Assembly: GCF_000165425.1 (NCBI RefSeq)
Contig: NW_001799355.1
Span: 374,019 to 438,018, forward strand
DNA: 64,000 bases
Reading direction: 5' to 3'
Origin: Paramecium tetraurelia
Taxonomy: Eukaryota > Ciliophora > Oligohymenophorea > Peniculida > Parameciidae
A program made the translations under genes and the position numbers. Of this stretch, positions 50,041-62,414 are shown one piece after another. Position 1 is the first letter of the stretch; every line of letters begins with the position of its first letter. The notes beneath the pieces were generated by a model, which saw only the letters and a list, made by a program, of their open reading frames with translations, ran no database searches and was not told the DNA's origin.

Positions 50041-52264
50041 CTTCGTTAACTTTTATTTTTATTTAAATAAAATTTCAAATCCGATTTTTGCTTTAAATTG
50101 CAATAATGCGTAATTATGATTTCTCAAATCTTTTTCATTTATTGGTAAATCTCTATCAGCATTAATTGTAAGTTTATTTCTGGATTTGGATAAGTTACGA
50201 ATTTGTTCAAAGGTATCACTAAATCGATACTAAAAGTTGGGCTTGAAATCAATTTGTTTCTTTCAATTTTCTCAGGTATACTTGATAAGGAAATAAGCAA
50301 TTACCTTAAAAAATATATGTTAATTAGATAAGCTAAAACTTGTATTAATGAACTAAAAATCAGCAGAAATTATTGCTCAAGGTATTTGGCTAATTGAGAG
50401 GAAAAGATTAATATTTTTTTTTAAAATAAGGTAGAAAACATATATATTTTATAAATTTGGATTATTCTAGACTACTTTCCTTTCATAACCTTAATGAGTG
50501 GCTGCTTGATTCTTAAATGTTATTGCTGGAGTAGAAAAATATATAATAATTGTTGTTATGTCATAATTGACTAATTTAAAGAAGCTATTGTTGTAATTAG
50601 TTTCTGGTTCTTTTCTGATTGTTGGATGCTCCATTGAAAGGTTGATTTTTCTCCTTACTATTCCCACTAAACTTTAGGAATGATACTTTATTTTTTATTT
50701 ACAGAATTCAAATAACCCTAAAAATAATTTACATTTTATAAATTGCCAGTATTTATTGACTCTAAGATATAAATTAAACTAGAATGTTCATGTATCTGAA
50801 TGAACAATTAAATTAAAGAAGAATTTAACATTATTGTTTTGAATTTGTTTTTCAAGCCTACCTTCTAAAATATTAGATCATTTAAGTAATAAACAAATAA
50901 AATGCATTAAGGTGAAACTTCTAAAAATATTCTATATTTGAAATTGAAAAAGGGATTAATTGATTTTTTATAGTTTACCTATTTAATAATACAGCAACAA
51001 AAAAATACAACTTATTAATTAATAGTGGTACCATTTCTTCTTTAATTCAATTAGCTAAAATGATAAAATTAATATATTCAATTCCTATAAATTAAAACAT
51101 AATCAGTTAAATTATTCATTTATTGTAGATAAGATTTGAAATTCACAAAAAATTTCAAAGTAGTGAACAAAATAAATTCATTAAAATTACAGAAAAAACT
51201 TTAAACTAATTTTAAATCACCTTTAGATAAATAATAAACCTTGACAAATACACATATTATTAATGTATAAAGAGAAAATCTTATAGAATTGAACTATTGA
51301 ATGAGAAAAATAAAGAAGAATTTAATCAATCATAAAAATTAATTAAAGTTTATAAGTTTGATATCTTTAATTATCAACCTTTATAATTACCTTAGTTGTC
51401 TCCAATAACAAAAGAATAATTTTATTATATATTAGGAAAATGAATAAGCTATGACTAATATTTTAATTTCAGATGTTTGAATTAAAAGATTAGTAGCAAA
51501 AACATATTAGTTGATGTTTGGAATAACTTTATTTAAGAAGTTAGACCAATCTTGGTTCAATTCGAAATAATTGCTTTAAATAATATTTATTCGGAGTTTC
51601 CCAATATCTAAAAATTTGAATGCGGTAAAATCAAATTCAAAATTCAAACAATTAATACTATAATAAAAACAATTAGAAATTGAACTTATAAAATAATCAA
51701 TATGAAAATACAATTTTGGATGGCTTGAATTATTAGCTACATATCCATTTATATTATACGACTTAAATTATATATTATAACATCTTTATTTAAATTATAT
51801 CCAACTATTTAAGATTTCATTTGTTACAAAAGGTAAAGAAACTAAACTTAATTCTAAATAATTGATATATTTTAAGATTGAATAGCAAGGTTTCTGGACT
51901 ATTTAAAAGGATAAATAATCATGTTTGACATTATTTATTAAGTTAGACCAAAATATTCTACAATTTCATAAAGTTTTTACTGCAAGACACTTCAATATAA
52001 AAGTTTACCTAATTATTTGAATAAATTTTTCATAATAAGGAAATACATAAATAAAAAGTATCTAAAGAATGTTATTCAAGAATATTTATTGATAATTATT
52101 TAGAATGAAGAAAGAATAGGTGACAAAAACACCGATTTAATTTGTAGGTTTTAACATCTTAGATTATAATAATTCATGATTTTATGGAGATATGAAAATT
52201 CTACCATACATAGATTAACTATAAATACACAATTAAAAAGCATAAAAATAAATATTTATCTAAT
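50041..52264. other. Gene-poor region, 2.2 kb
   Basis: A+T-rich. The only candidate is a 105-codon minus-strand frame at 50124-50441 (listed separately). Open stretches near 51500-51690 (+) read like protein for about 50 codons (QEVRPILVQFEIIALNN) but cannot be joined into a gene. Possibly decayed sequence. Confidence 0.4.
50124..50441 (-). CDS. Doubtful small membrane protein
   Basis: 105 codons from ATG 50439-50441 to TGA 50124-50126. The middle is hydrophobic (FLLIFSSLIQVLAYLINIYF) and the end is protein-like (SPTFSIDLVIPLNKFVTYPN). Length is within chance for TGA-only stops and no homologue is known to me. Listed for completeness. Confidence 0.25.
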
Positions 52265-54547
52265 TCACTAAACTATCTCTTACTAGTCTAAGTAATTGAT
52301 GAGAGATTGTCCATTTGCATTAATTTCTATAAAATGATTTGTTTGACCTGAAAAAGATATTTGTTCTATTCCTTGATTGTGATTATGTTCAAAATAACTA
52401 AGTATTTTTTCAACATCAGGGATGTAATTAAAATCTAAAATTTATGCATATTTCTCTGAAATTTTGAGATTTATTTTTCGTATTTTATTCCTCCATTCTA
52501 TTTCACTATTTCGTTTGTCAATTTTGACTTAATTTTCAAATTCAATTAGTTTTATCTTATTCAAATATTACACCCATATTTCATTAGAAAAATGATTACT
52601 TAATTATTGGATTAACGCTTATTCTTATTCACTCTATTCTATATTGGAGGTTTCTTGGATTTAACTGTAAGAGCTTTTCCATTCGGTAATTTAACTGCTT
52701 TTATTGCTCATAGAATATTTCGATAAATCTCCATATTTAGTATTGGAAGGTTCTTCTGTAATTCTACTCTAGATATACTTAAACTAATTTGGTTCTATGG
52801 TTTCCTAGGTTTATTCTTGTTTAATAAGTTTTTCTTCTTTTATTATTTATTTTATTATATTAGTAAGTGCATCAGCCTAAATTGATTTTTCTGAATTAGG
52901 AGTATTTAAGAACTAATTTGCTGGCACGATAATGAAATCTTAATCTATAGTAATTTCTGGTTTGTTTGAAACATAGTTAATAATTAATTTTCTAAGATTT
53001 TTTTTTATCGTTTCTTGCAAATAATTCAATCCAATTGGCAAGATAATGATTTAAACAGTCCATCTATTTATGATTTCTTAAAGGAATTTGGAGTCAGCTA
53101 AAATTATTAATAATATTATTACATTAAATATATTCCTAGAATAAAGAATAATTTTATCCAAATAATTAAGATGCCCTTTAATAAATGGCTTGAGTATCTT
53201 TAACAATATTTTACAATAGAGCTGCATATGGCTGTCCAACTTTTAATTTTGAATGCCCTATCCAATGAATTGATAGTTCATGCATTGAAATATCTAACAA
53301 AGAGGATGACAAATGTCCTAACAAACAATTAATGGCATTAGATATTTATTAGAAATATTGATCCTTAAATATCTAATTCTTGGTTATGTTACTAAGTGAG
53401 CTTTATTGTTCTTAATCCAATATAAAAACTTGAAGTAATTAATATCGTTTTTCACTTAATAAAATATTAAATGACTATAAAATGCTTTGTTCTATCGATT
53501 CACTATATTGAGTTTAATCATATTTTTCTTTCAAAATTACTTAAGTCCATATTCTTCCTGCTATGGTTAAGAAACTATATGAAGGAATAGAAGTTTTATA
53601 GAATTAATTAAATATTTGATCTATGTACTTAAACAACTCTTCAAAATAGATATTTAAACTCCAAATAGTTCCCATATAGGTTTTCCATAAGACGACATAG
53701 AAGTTCAAAATTTGAGCTTAAACCTTTCCTTTTTAAATAATTCTCAAAACATTTCTACTGAACAAACATCTTAAATATAACATGTGCAAGATATTTGCTG
53801 CAAGAGTGAGTAGAGTGGGTGCATTACTTATGGTTGAGGGATCCCGAATAAAGTTATCAATAATGACCCATTTTATTTCCATTAACAATTATGTATGTTA
53901 AAGGTTTTAAATTTGATACTGATCCAAACACTCTAAATAGTAAAATTAAAATTTCTCATTTAGGTTGAAATCTGCTTATATATTACAATTCACATCTTCG
54001 CTGTTTTAAGCCATATATAATTGAAACCAACTTGTGGTGGCCTATTTTAATTGATCATCTGTCAAAATAGCGATTGGCAATAGGGGTTCAATCAATGAAT
54101 TAACGATTAAGTCACTCAAATTTTATGTTAAATTCATCTCTCTATTCAAATGATTCATCATTAGTCTAAATATTTAGAGAGTAATACTTTGACTTTTAAA
54201 ATGATTAGTATATCCATAGCCAGGACTCATCTTAATTTAATTCAATCTTTAGGAGCTACTCGCCAAATGCTGCTTAAAATCTTAGATCTGAGCCATATTC
54301 AATGAAACTTGAAATTTGGATCTTCCTTATAAATAATTAACTCAAGTAGTTCGCATAGATGTTACTACTCAATTCAACCATAAACTTTAGTTTCTTGTTC
54401 ACTAATTTCAATTATAAAACTTCTGTAATGTTCAGGAAATTGAAAATGTATTGAATTAATTTCACAGAATATAAAGGCATATCCTCAGCAATTAGACGAC
54501 TTAAATTTTTGTATAATCAAATACTTTAAATTGCCTCTTTGATTCAT
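52265..54547 (-). CDS. F-box-like protein, unknown substrate
   Basis: 736 aa after removing introns of 25 nt (near 54498-54522, ending AAG), 22 nt (near 54163-54184) and 25 nt (near 53099-53123); frame closes at TGA 52265-52267. Near the N-terminus MPLYSVKLIQYIFNFLNITE followed by VLQLKLVNKKLKFMV has the spacing of an F-box (hydrophobic helices, then L-x-x-VNK). The next 400 residues are helical and may form solenoid repeats. The C-terminal 200 residues are charged and probably disordered or coiled, with a final strand-like part. F-box proteins present substrates to SCF ubiquitin ligases. The F-box match is moderate and could be chance. An extra 5' exon starting at 54699 cannot be excluded. 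Confidence 0.7.
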
Positions 54548-55528
54548 TTAACTTTGTAAATTTCTGGAATTCTTGCTCTAATATTTATCCTTAAATTAGG
54601 AATGCTTATTAACATCCTAAAGAGATTCTTTTTGTCTTTAACTTCCTGGTTTTTACTTCTATTGGATGCTTTGATTTCCCATAATTATTAATATTCCATA
54701 ATCAATTATGAAAAATAATTGTAAAATATCTCTATAATATCAATATGGAAAATACATTCCCTAAATATTCAGAACCAGATTCTTGCAGCTCAAGAGGTGT
54801 GTTTTACTTAATTCTTTCATTGAATATAGATTTTAAGATCCATATTGATTCAAATAATATAAATTTGTATGTATAATATAAATCCAGTTGAATTTCTTTA
54901 TTTAAACTTTTAAACTATTAGGAATTAATATTGATTTTTGTATTAGAATTATTAGAAATTAATATTTGAAACACTTGTTAGTTCATTTTAAATTACTATT
55001 TTTTATTTCTACTGAATGAAAATATTGATCTAATAACAAGAATGGAGATCAAAAGTAATAATATTTGTAATATACCTAATTTAAACCCTATTAGCATCTG
55101 TTAATTTTAGTATCAAGGATAGCTAAGTAATATCTAATGTGAAATCCAGAAAGGAAATTCATTATTTTAATTGTTAATCAAAATTTCTTTAACAAGTAGA
55201 GAGTACAAATAAAATTCCTTATGCTATTACGAATATCATGGATAAATAGGAAATTTTAAATAATACAACGACTATATTTTATTTATTAAATATTCAACCC
55301 CTATTATAAATCTAATATTCAGATTTAATTGGGTCAGAAAATCTAAAAATAAAGATTTTGTTTAACTTATATTAGTTCGGACGAAAATAGATTTAAGTTT
55401 TGAAATTATTGTTTAGAATAATCAGAATATTAAACTCGAGAGATTAGATCTTTGCAAATTCAAAAACATTGTTATTGAAATTGCAAAGAGCAAATGACTA
55501 ACTAAATTATATTTGAATCATTTGAAAT
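54548..55528. other. Intergenic, about 1 kb
   Basis: A+T-rich. A 51-codon frame at 54546-54699 (-), beginning MEYQQLWEIKAS, might be a 5' exon of the F-box-like gene but does not join cleanly. A short + frame begins at 54745 (MENTFPKYSEPDS) and stops soon. Neither is called. Confidence 0.45.
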
Positions 55529-56755
55529 TCATAATATCACTACATTTGCTAATAGATAATCTAAAGTTTCTCTTTTTCTTATGATATATGGTTTACTGTC
55601 TCTAACCAAAATTTCTGCAGGTCTTTCTCTTAAATTGTAATTGGAACTCATAGAAAACCCATAAGCTCCACCATTTTAAATAACAAGAACATCATTAACT
55701 TCGACCTTTAGATTTCTATCAACACCTAGCAAATCTCCACTTTCGCAGATGTTTCCACAAACAGTAACGAGTCTTGATTCTACCTATTTCTCTTCTGAGT
55801 TTATTATTTCATGATAGGACTCGTACAATGCTGGCCTAATCAGATGATGCATTCCTGAATCAGTTCCAACAAATGTTCTTGATTTATTAGTGTTGATGGC
55901 TTAAACTGTGCACAATAAATAACCTGACTCAGCAATCAAATATCTTCCAGGCTCAATAAATAACATCGGTTTGACATTAATGAAATATTTATCATATAAT
56001 TTTTTGATTTCTGAAAATAAGAGATTCAAATCACTAGTTTCTTCATAATCTTGGTATTTGACTCCAAAACCCCCTCCAATATCTATGTATTTTAGATAAG
56101 GTAATTCTAATTCTTAGGTGGCAGCCTAAAATAATTTCTCTATTCCTAATAGATAAGAATCATGATCTTTCTTCATAATTTTGCTGCCCATGTGTTGATG
56201 CAATCCAATGATCTTGACACCCTACTTTTGAATTTCCGATAGCTATTCCTTCCACATGAGATTGATACCAAATTTACTATCATTTCCTCCTGTGTTGACG
56301 TGATTATGGTGACCTATACCAACATCCAGATTTAATCGAATAATCACTTCAGCTTTGTGAGCAATTAATTTTTTTAATGTATCAATCTCTCCAACATTTA
56401 GAATCACTCCTTTCTGGATTGCATAATCGATTTCCTCCTTTGTCATATAATTTGCTGTAAAGGTAATTTGATTATTTAGAAATCCAGCTTATAATGCTAC
56501 TTCTACTTCATTTGGCGATACAGCATCAATGCCATGCACTCCATTTGATTTCATTATTTTTAAGACGTTTGGGTTAGTGTTGGCTTTGCAAGCATACAAC
56601 ACCTTAGCCCCTTAATCAAATGAATTCTTTAGGGCTGTAGTTATAGTTTGACACTATCTTTTTATTATCTCTTCATCATAAACGTATAAAGGAGATCCGA
56701 ACTCCTAAACCAAAGATTTAGGTGTCAGATTTTAGATTGTAAAATTACTATCCAT
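55529..56755 (-). CDS. lysA: Diaminopimelate decarboxylase family enzyme (LysA-like, PLP-dependent)
   Basis: 408 aa, intronless, ATG 56753-56755 to TGA 55529-55531. Fold-type III PLP decarboxylase: YACKAN carries the PLP lysine (about K57), then [36 protein letters not shown] (HxHxGS), [10 protein letters not shown] (phosphate loop), [33 protein letters not shown] (substrate-contacting Cys-Glu-Ser) and [12 protein letters not shown]. All residues needed for PLP binding and catalysis are present, and the motifs fit LysA better than ornithine decarboxylase. LysA makes L-lysine from meso-diaminopimelate. Ciliates are not expected to have the full DAP pathway, so the substrate may differ (for example another D/L amino acid) or the gene may be of bacterial origin. 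It is the only long conserved enzyme gene here without introns. Confidence 0.93.
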
Positions 56756-56824
56756 TATAATTAATTATTGATAAATGTTAAGATTTACCATAAAAATATG
56801 TGATAAGATGAATGATTAAATTTA

Positions 56825-59800
56825 TCAATATACTACGCATCTATCCCACCAACTTGGCAAGGCTGTTTTTGATTTGAAGTGACGAATCTATAATGTTATT
56901 GATGATATCTTACACAGAATTTCCTTCCTTCATTCCAAATAATCATCACCATTCCGTAAGGTAAGGCACAAATACCATAATGTATAAATATGATGTCCCT
57001 TGTTCCAAAGACAGTATTGAATGCTTCTAGATATGCCAAACTCCAAGTCAATAAGAATTCGACAAAATAGGCTAAGATCATGAAGTAATTGTGGAATCCT
57101 AAGAATTATGGAATAAAAGAATACCTGTGAAGAAGCCAGCACTTTTCAGTTGTCTCAAGGCTTGATAGTTGCATATTTGACCGGCAACAACTGCAAAGAA
57201 GAATGAAGTTTATGCATAGCTTGAAGCTTCTGTATGATAACAATAAGGCTTCTTAGTGACTGGAGATACCAAATCAACATGACAATCCCCAAATTCGATG
57301 TTAGTTACAATTTTACCATCTTCACATTTAAGATAAGCCATTCTGAGATCATATTTACCATGATTAGCATAAACCCAATCAATATCTTCATATCCATCCA
57401 AATCTGTTCCAGTGCATGTGCCATCCTTGTAATTCTCCTTAAGATTGGAATTACCAAACCAGGGATCGTTTGGATCGTAGATATCATCCGCTTTAGGTAG
57501 TACTCCTTACTTATTTGAGATGAAATAGAGAGTAGTAGGAGTAAACCCAAAGTCATTAAGTGTCACATACCATTAGAAGAATCCACAGAAGGTTTCCAAT
57601 ATACCATTTTAAGTATAGGCGAACCACAACAGTTGTCCACCCACTAAATGTTCATTCTTAGTTCTTGGCCTTCTTGTCATAACATCCAGATCAGCATCTT
57701 CAAAGACAAACACCATGGATGGAAAGACATCAGTACCTACTTCTATGCACAAGACCAGCACAGTAGTTAATGGCAAAGGCAATCTGAAAATGATAAATCC
57801 TAAAAATGGAACCAATTCGGCAATATTGGATGTCAAACAATAAACAATGCACTTTTTGAAGTTATCAAATATCTTTCTTCCTTCTTCAATACCAACAACA
57901 ATACTAGAGAAATCATCATTCAATAAAATCATATCAGCAGCATCTTTAGCAACATCAGATCCTGTAATACCCATGGCAATTCCAATGTCTGCTTTCTTGA
58001 TTGCAGGACTGTCATTGACACCATCTCCTGTAACTGCTACGATATGGCCTCTTCTTTGACAACCAGCGACAATAATTAATTTTTATGCAGGACTGGTTCT
58101 AGCAAACACTAATTGGGGTTTACTTAACCATTCTTAGAGTTATCTGCCTTTCTCATCTTCTGGTAATCCTTCATCATCAATTGCCATTTTAGTTAGTCTA
58201 TCTCCATGAATTACCAATGCATTTGATTAATGAAATGCTTCTTCAAAGGAGATGTTCTTTTCTTCCATTATTTCATTTACTGTTTTCTCTGTGATGATAT
58301 TGCATTGTCTAGCTATGGCAGCTGCTGTAACTGGCTAATCTCCAGTAACCATAATTACTTAAATACCAGCTGATTTACACTTCTAAACAGCATGTGGCAC
58401 ATTATCTTTAGGTGGATCAATCAAAGAAATCAATCCAACAAACACTTACTTACTAAATGGGAAATTCATTTTATCTAAGTTGAAATGATATCCTAATGGG
58501 AATTATTCTTTAGGTAAGTGAAGTCTAGCAAAGCCCAACACTCTTTCACCCTATTTACCAAATTGGGCATTCACTTAATCAAAACCTTTCTCCCATTTGT
58601 CATCCTTCACCTCAACTTTTCCATTATTATATACTGTATCACATAATCCCCAAATCCTTTCAGGAGCTCCTTTTGTTAACAAACAGTAATGTGAATTCTC
58701 GGTTTCATATTCGACTATTATAAAAGCATATTTATTGGTTGAGTTAAAAGGCTTTCTTGCTTATTTCATATTATGATCTCTAGCCACATTCCTTGAATTT
58801 CTAGTTTGGAGAATATCCTTAATAGGCTGGAAGAATTTAATGAGAGCTGTTTCAGAGGCATCTCCTACTGTTGGCTTTTCTTAACACGGCAATTTGTCAT
58901 ATGCTGCTTTCCATTTTGCCTTAGCTTCTTCCATTTTAACATCCTTTTATTCTTAGGTTAATCCAATCAAATTTTGTATTTTAATTTGCTATTCCTATGG
59001 TAAACTGCTATCAAAGACGGCCTCAGAACAGATGATAGCTGTTTCATGAAGCAGCTAAAATCCAGGGTCTTTGAGATCATATTCGTATTTAAAATCTGGA
59101 CCCATTTTCTCTCTACTATGTCCTCTCAACTTCTTACCATTGTACCATATATTCTCAACAGTCATCTTGTTCTAAGTTAATGTGCCTGTTTTATCGGAAC
59201 AAACACAAGATGTAGAACCCAAAGTTTCGACACCTTCTAAATTTTTTACCAAGACCTTCAATCCTGCCAACTTCTTTGCTGTTAATGTCAAGGCAACGAC
59301 AACGGTGGCCAAAAGACCCTCTGGAACATTTGCAACTATGATACCGATAGCAAATATGAGATTAGTAACGGCAGCTAAAAAGATTTAAAAATTAGAATAC
59401 GATATCCGACTGCAAATCCAAGCACAAAGAATACTACTCCTATAGAAATGGCGATGTATGCAATATAGGTAATAAAGGCATTCAACTCTTTTTTTAATGG
59501 AGTCTCATCACTTTCAGAGCTTTCTACCAATCCTGCAATTTATCCGATAACTGTCTTATCCCCTGTAAATAATACAATCCCTTTACCGTTACCCTTAAAT
59601 AGTAATTAGAAGTACTTCTTTGCATAATGTTCCAAAGAAAGCTAAATTTTTAGTTTCCAATGGATTCTGTGGATGAGAGCATTCAGGTGTTCTTAAGAGT
59701 AACATAGATTCTCCAGTTAAACTAGAATTGTCGACCTTCATTTCGTTGCTCTCAATTACTCTGATATCAGCAGGAATACGTTTTCCAAATTCAACCACGA

Positions 59801-60523
59801 CAACATCTCCCGGCACTAATTCTGTTGCTTAGAGCTTTTGTTATTCGCCATCTCGGATTACTAAAGTTTCTGGAGGTATGAAATTCTTGAAGGCTTCCAT
59901 AATGGCTTCTGACTTCTGATTCTAGAAGAAAGTGATTACTGCGGTAACAACAACAACTACAATTAAAACTATTCCTAAGTAAAGCTAACTTAAATAATTG
60001 TTTGTACATTTGAAGGGTCATCTGGTGAAAGACCATAAGCGATGAAGCACAGTAAGGCACCAGCCCAAATTAACAAAGCAAATACATTTGTTAATTCATG
60101 AAGTAATTTCATATACCATGGAGTTTTTTCTCTTGAGGAGAGAACATTCTTTCCATGCAGTTGCAATTTTGCATCAATCTGGCTCTTGCTCAACCCATTT
60201 TTGACTGATGTTTCCAACCTTTTTTCTAACTCTGTTAACGGAATGGAATGCTCATCCTTAAATAAATCAAATTAAAAGTATACCATATTCTTAAACTTCT
60301 CTGCTTTCGATGCATCAGTCTTCTCTGGCACTTTCTTTTTCCCTTTTTCAAATTGCTACATCAACTTCTTTCTCCTTAACATGATCTCCTTTGTCATATC
60401 ATCGAATTCTCTTTAAGCTTCCAACAGTTGCATTTCCTAACTACACCATCAAATAATCATTTACTATTGTTCCGTGAATGCCGTTATGATGGAGGAGGCA
60501 CTCCTATTTGAAGCTTTTGCCAT
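56825..60523 (-). CDS. P-type ATPase, Na+/K+ (P2C) type, alpha subunit, paralogue 2
   Basis: 1174 aa after removing seven introns (60441-60464, 60257-60283, 59985-60007, 59594-59615, 59375-59400, 57099-57124, 56888-56913); frame closes exactly at TGA 56825-56827. Motifs: SSLTGES in the actuator, [19 protein letters not shown] in M4, [27 protein letters not shown] and MTRRPRTK after M6. The N-terminus ([13 protein letters not shown]) and first two intron positions match paralogue 1, confirming both starts. In M5 the LTSNIAE motif is standard, while M6 reads CIEVGTD, so the first acidic residue is Glu rather than Asp but the second Asp is kept. Expected to be a plasma-membrane or contractile-vacuole cation pump. 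It is on the opposite strand from paralogue 1, about 52 kb away. Two introns end in AAG. Confidence 0.95.
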
Positions 60524-60876
60524 ATTTTTAATAAAATTTGAACTTAAACACGATTCGCCTTAAATAAATCGAAATCTATTTTTAGAATACTAAGATTCTC
60601 CCAAGAATATGGATAATTAATAATTAAAATTGTTCGTATTATCATTTAATATGAAAAAGAGAAGCAGTTTATCATAAAAATAATATTTTATTTCTTAACA
60701 TCATTCTACCTCAAAAATTGGATACTAGTGAATTATCTGTTACCAGTTAATCCTTGTTTTTCGAAGTTTAATCATCTATCTGCATTTGGACACTTCTTAG
60801 GTTGGAAAATATCTTAGAGGAAATTAATAATAATCAATTATAGACAACATCAATTTAAATAATAATATATATTAAT
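60524..60876. other. Intergenic, promoter of ATPase paralogue 2
   Basis: 353 bp, A+T-rich, between two minus-strand genes. No other feature seen. Confidence 0.5.
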
Positions 60877-62166
60877 TCATCTGTGAGTACAAATTTTAGA
60901 CTAAGCAAACGATTCATCATTTTTTGTAAGTAGTCTCTGACTCTCCTCAAACATTAATTGACTCTCAGTTTAAGTTAGAAGTCCTTTTAAACTAAAGTTT
61001 TCATCCTCCAACCTCTATTTCTCTCTGAAGATTTATAATATTTCCTCAACCGTCTAATTTATTTATTTCTCCAAAATAGCAGTTTGGCCTTCCTAACATA
61101 ACTCCTTTATTCTGTCCTTGAAATGAACTTCAAGAGATTGGATCTAATTGAATTCAATCTCTTTGCACTCACCAAAAGAAACCTTCTATTAGAACTATTT
61201 TATTTTGTTCAACCTTCTGATATACTTATGTTTTAACTATCTTAGATCCGATTATTGTTGGATGATATTGTAGGTCAATTGTTACTTATCAAAGTTGAGT
61301 GACATCAATAGGTTAGCGAATTGATTCACTGAATTGGATAAGAATTACTACTCCTTGTCGTTTAGTGAATCTTTCAAGGCCTCGCTTTCCTTTAACAACA
61401 GAGAGATGGTTTCATTCAGATTGCATTCTTCATTGTTTAACCACTCAATGATCTTGGATTAGGAAGTTCTTAGTGAGTCGAGAAGATTTAGGCTATTTTA
61501 ATTAAATTAATTCTTGTCCTTGAAAGTTATAGAGGATAACTGGGAACTCAGATAACACTCGTCCTCTAATTTTTTGCCATAGGAATTCAATCTACTTACC
61601 AAAATTTGAAAATTATTCTTTAATCGTTAATTGACTATTTGATATCGAATAAATTATTCTTTATATATGGATTGCAATTGGAGGATGTACTTATTGAATT
61701 TATTTTTCCACATTTCTGAATTAATGCTATATGTTAATATTTTTTCTATCTGAAATTATTCCTTGATAGTTAATTATTTTGTTGTTTGGATTCCCTGAAT
61801 AAATTGCAATCTGATTCTCATCTATTTGGACCATTTGTTCTGGGAATCCAAGAACTATTAGATGATATTATTGACCTGACTGTAGGTGTGTTGAATTTCG
61901 TTGGTCTCTTGATGACTCGAAAATTAGTTGAGATACACAAACTAGGATAGAATGCAACCGAAGAAGAGGATTATCTGATGAGGATTCTTATTGAACATCA
62001 AAGCCATGCCAATGAGCTTCAAACAGAAGAGTGTCCATTGAATAGTCTTTCTTAAATTATAATTCTGACACATGGATGCTATTATGATAATTTCACTGAA
62101 GACTATCAAAATAATTCCTAGAGTGTATTATTCCTTATTGGAGTCATCCTATAAATTAGTTAACAT
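60877..62166 (-). CDS. Membrane-anchored coiled-coil protein, unknown
   Basis: 429 aa in one frame from ATG 62164-62166 to TGA 60877-60879. Three hydrophobic segments lie near the N-terminus (LGIILIVFSEIIIIASM, WTLFCLKLIGMALMF, IILFFGCILSQFVYL). They are followed by about 320 residues of helical, glutamine- and lysine-rich sequence with coiled-coil character (KLEDECYLSSQLSS, QLTYNIIQQQSDLRQLKHKY, TVEEILQIFREKQRLEDEN). The start is uncertain: the frame is open for another 80 codons upstream, including a fourth hydrophobic stretch, LLFCIAFLSL, and a 38-nt intron joining an upstream ATG at about 62232 is conceivable. Likely a membrane-tethered fibre or trafficking protein. No family recognised. 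Confidence 0.75.
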
Positions 62167-62414
62167 TGCATACGTGATCTAAAATCGAAATGGTTACAGA
62201 GACAAAAAGGCAATACAGAAGAGTAAATTAAGGACATGCTTTATTGTTGTGAAGATTCCTCAGAATGGGTCTAATCACCATCAATGTTCAAAGGGGATGA
62301 CAATAGGAAAATAAAAATAATAATTGATTAATTTCAATCAAAACTGATCGTGCTGACCAATTTAATGTAAGAAAATCAAAGTTAAAACAAATCACATCAA
62401 TAATTATAATTATA

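Noticed and set aside
54228-54230. A separate gene starting at this ATG (MSPGYGYTNH).
   Set aside because: A canonical 22-nt intron just downstream joins the upstream F-box-like frame to the same downstream sequence, making one longer gene more likely.
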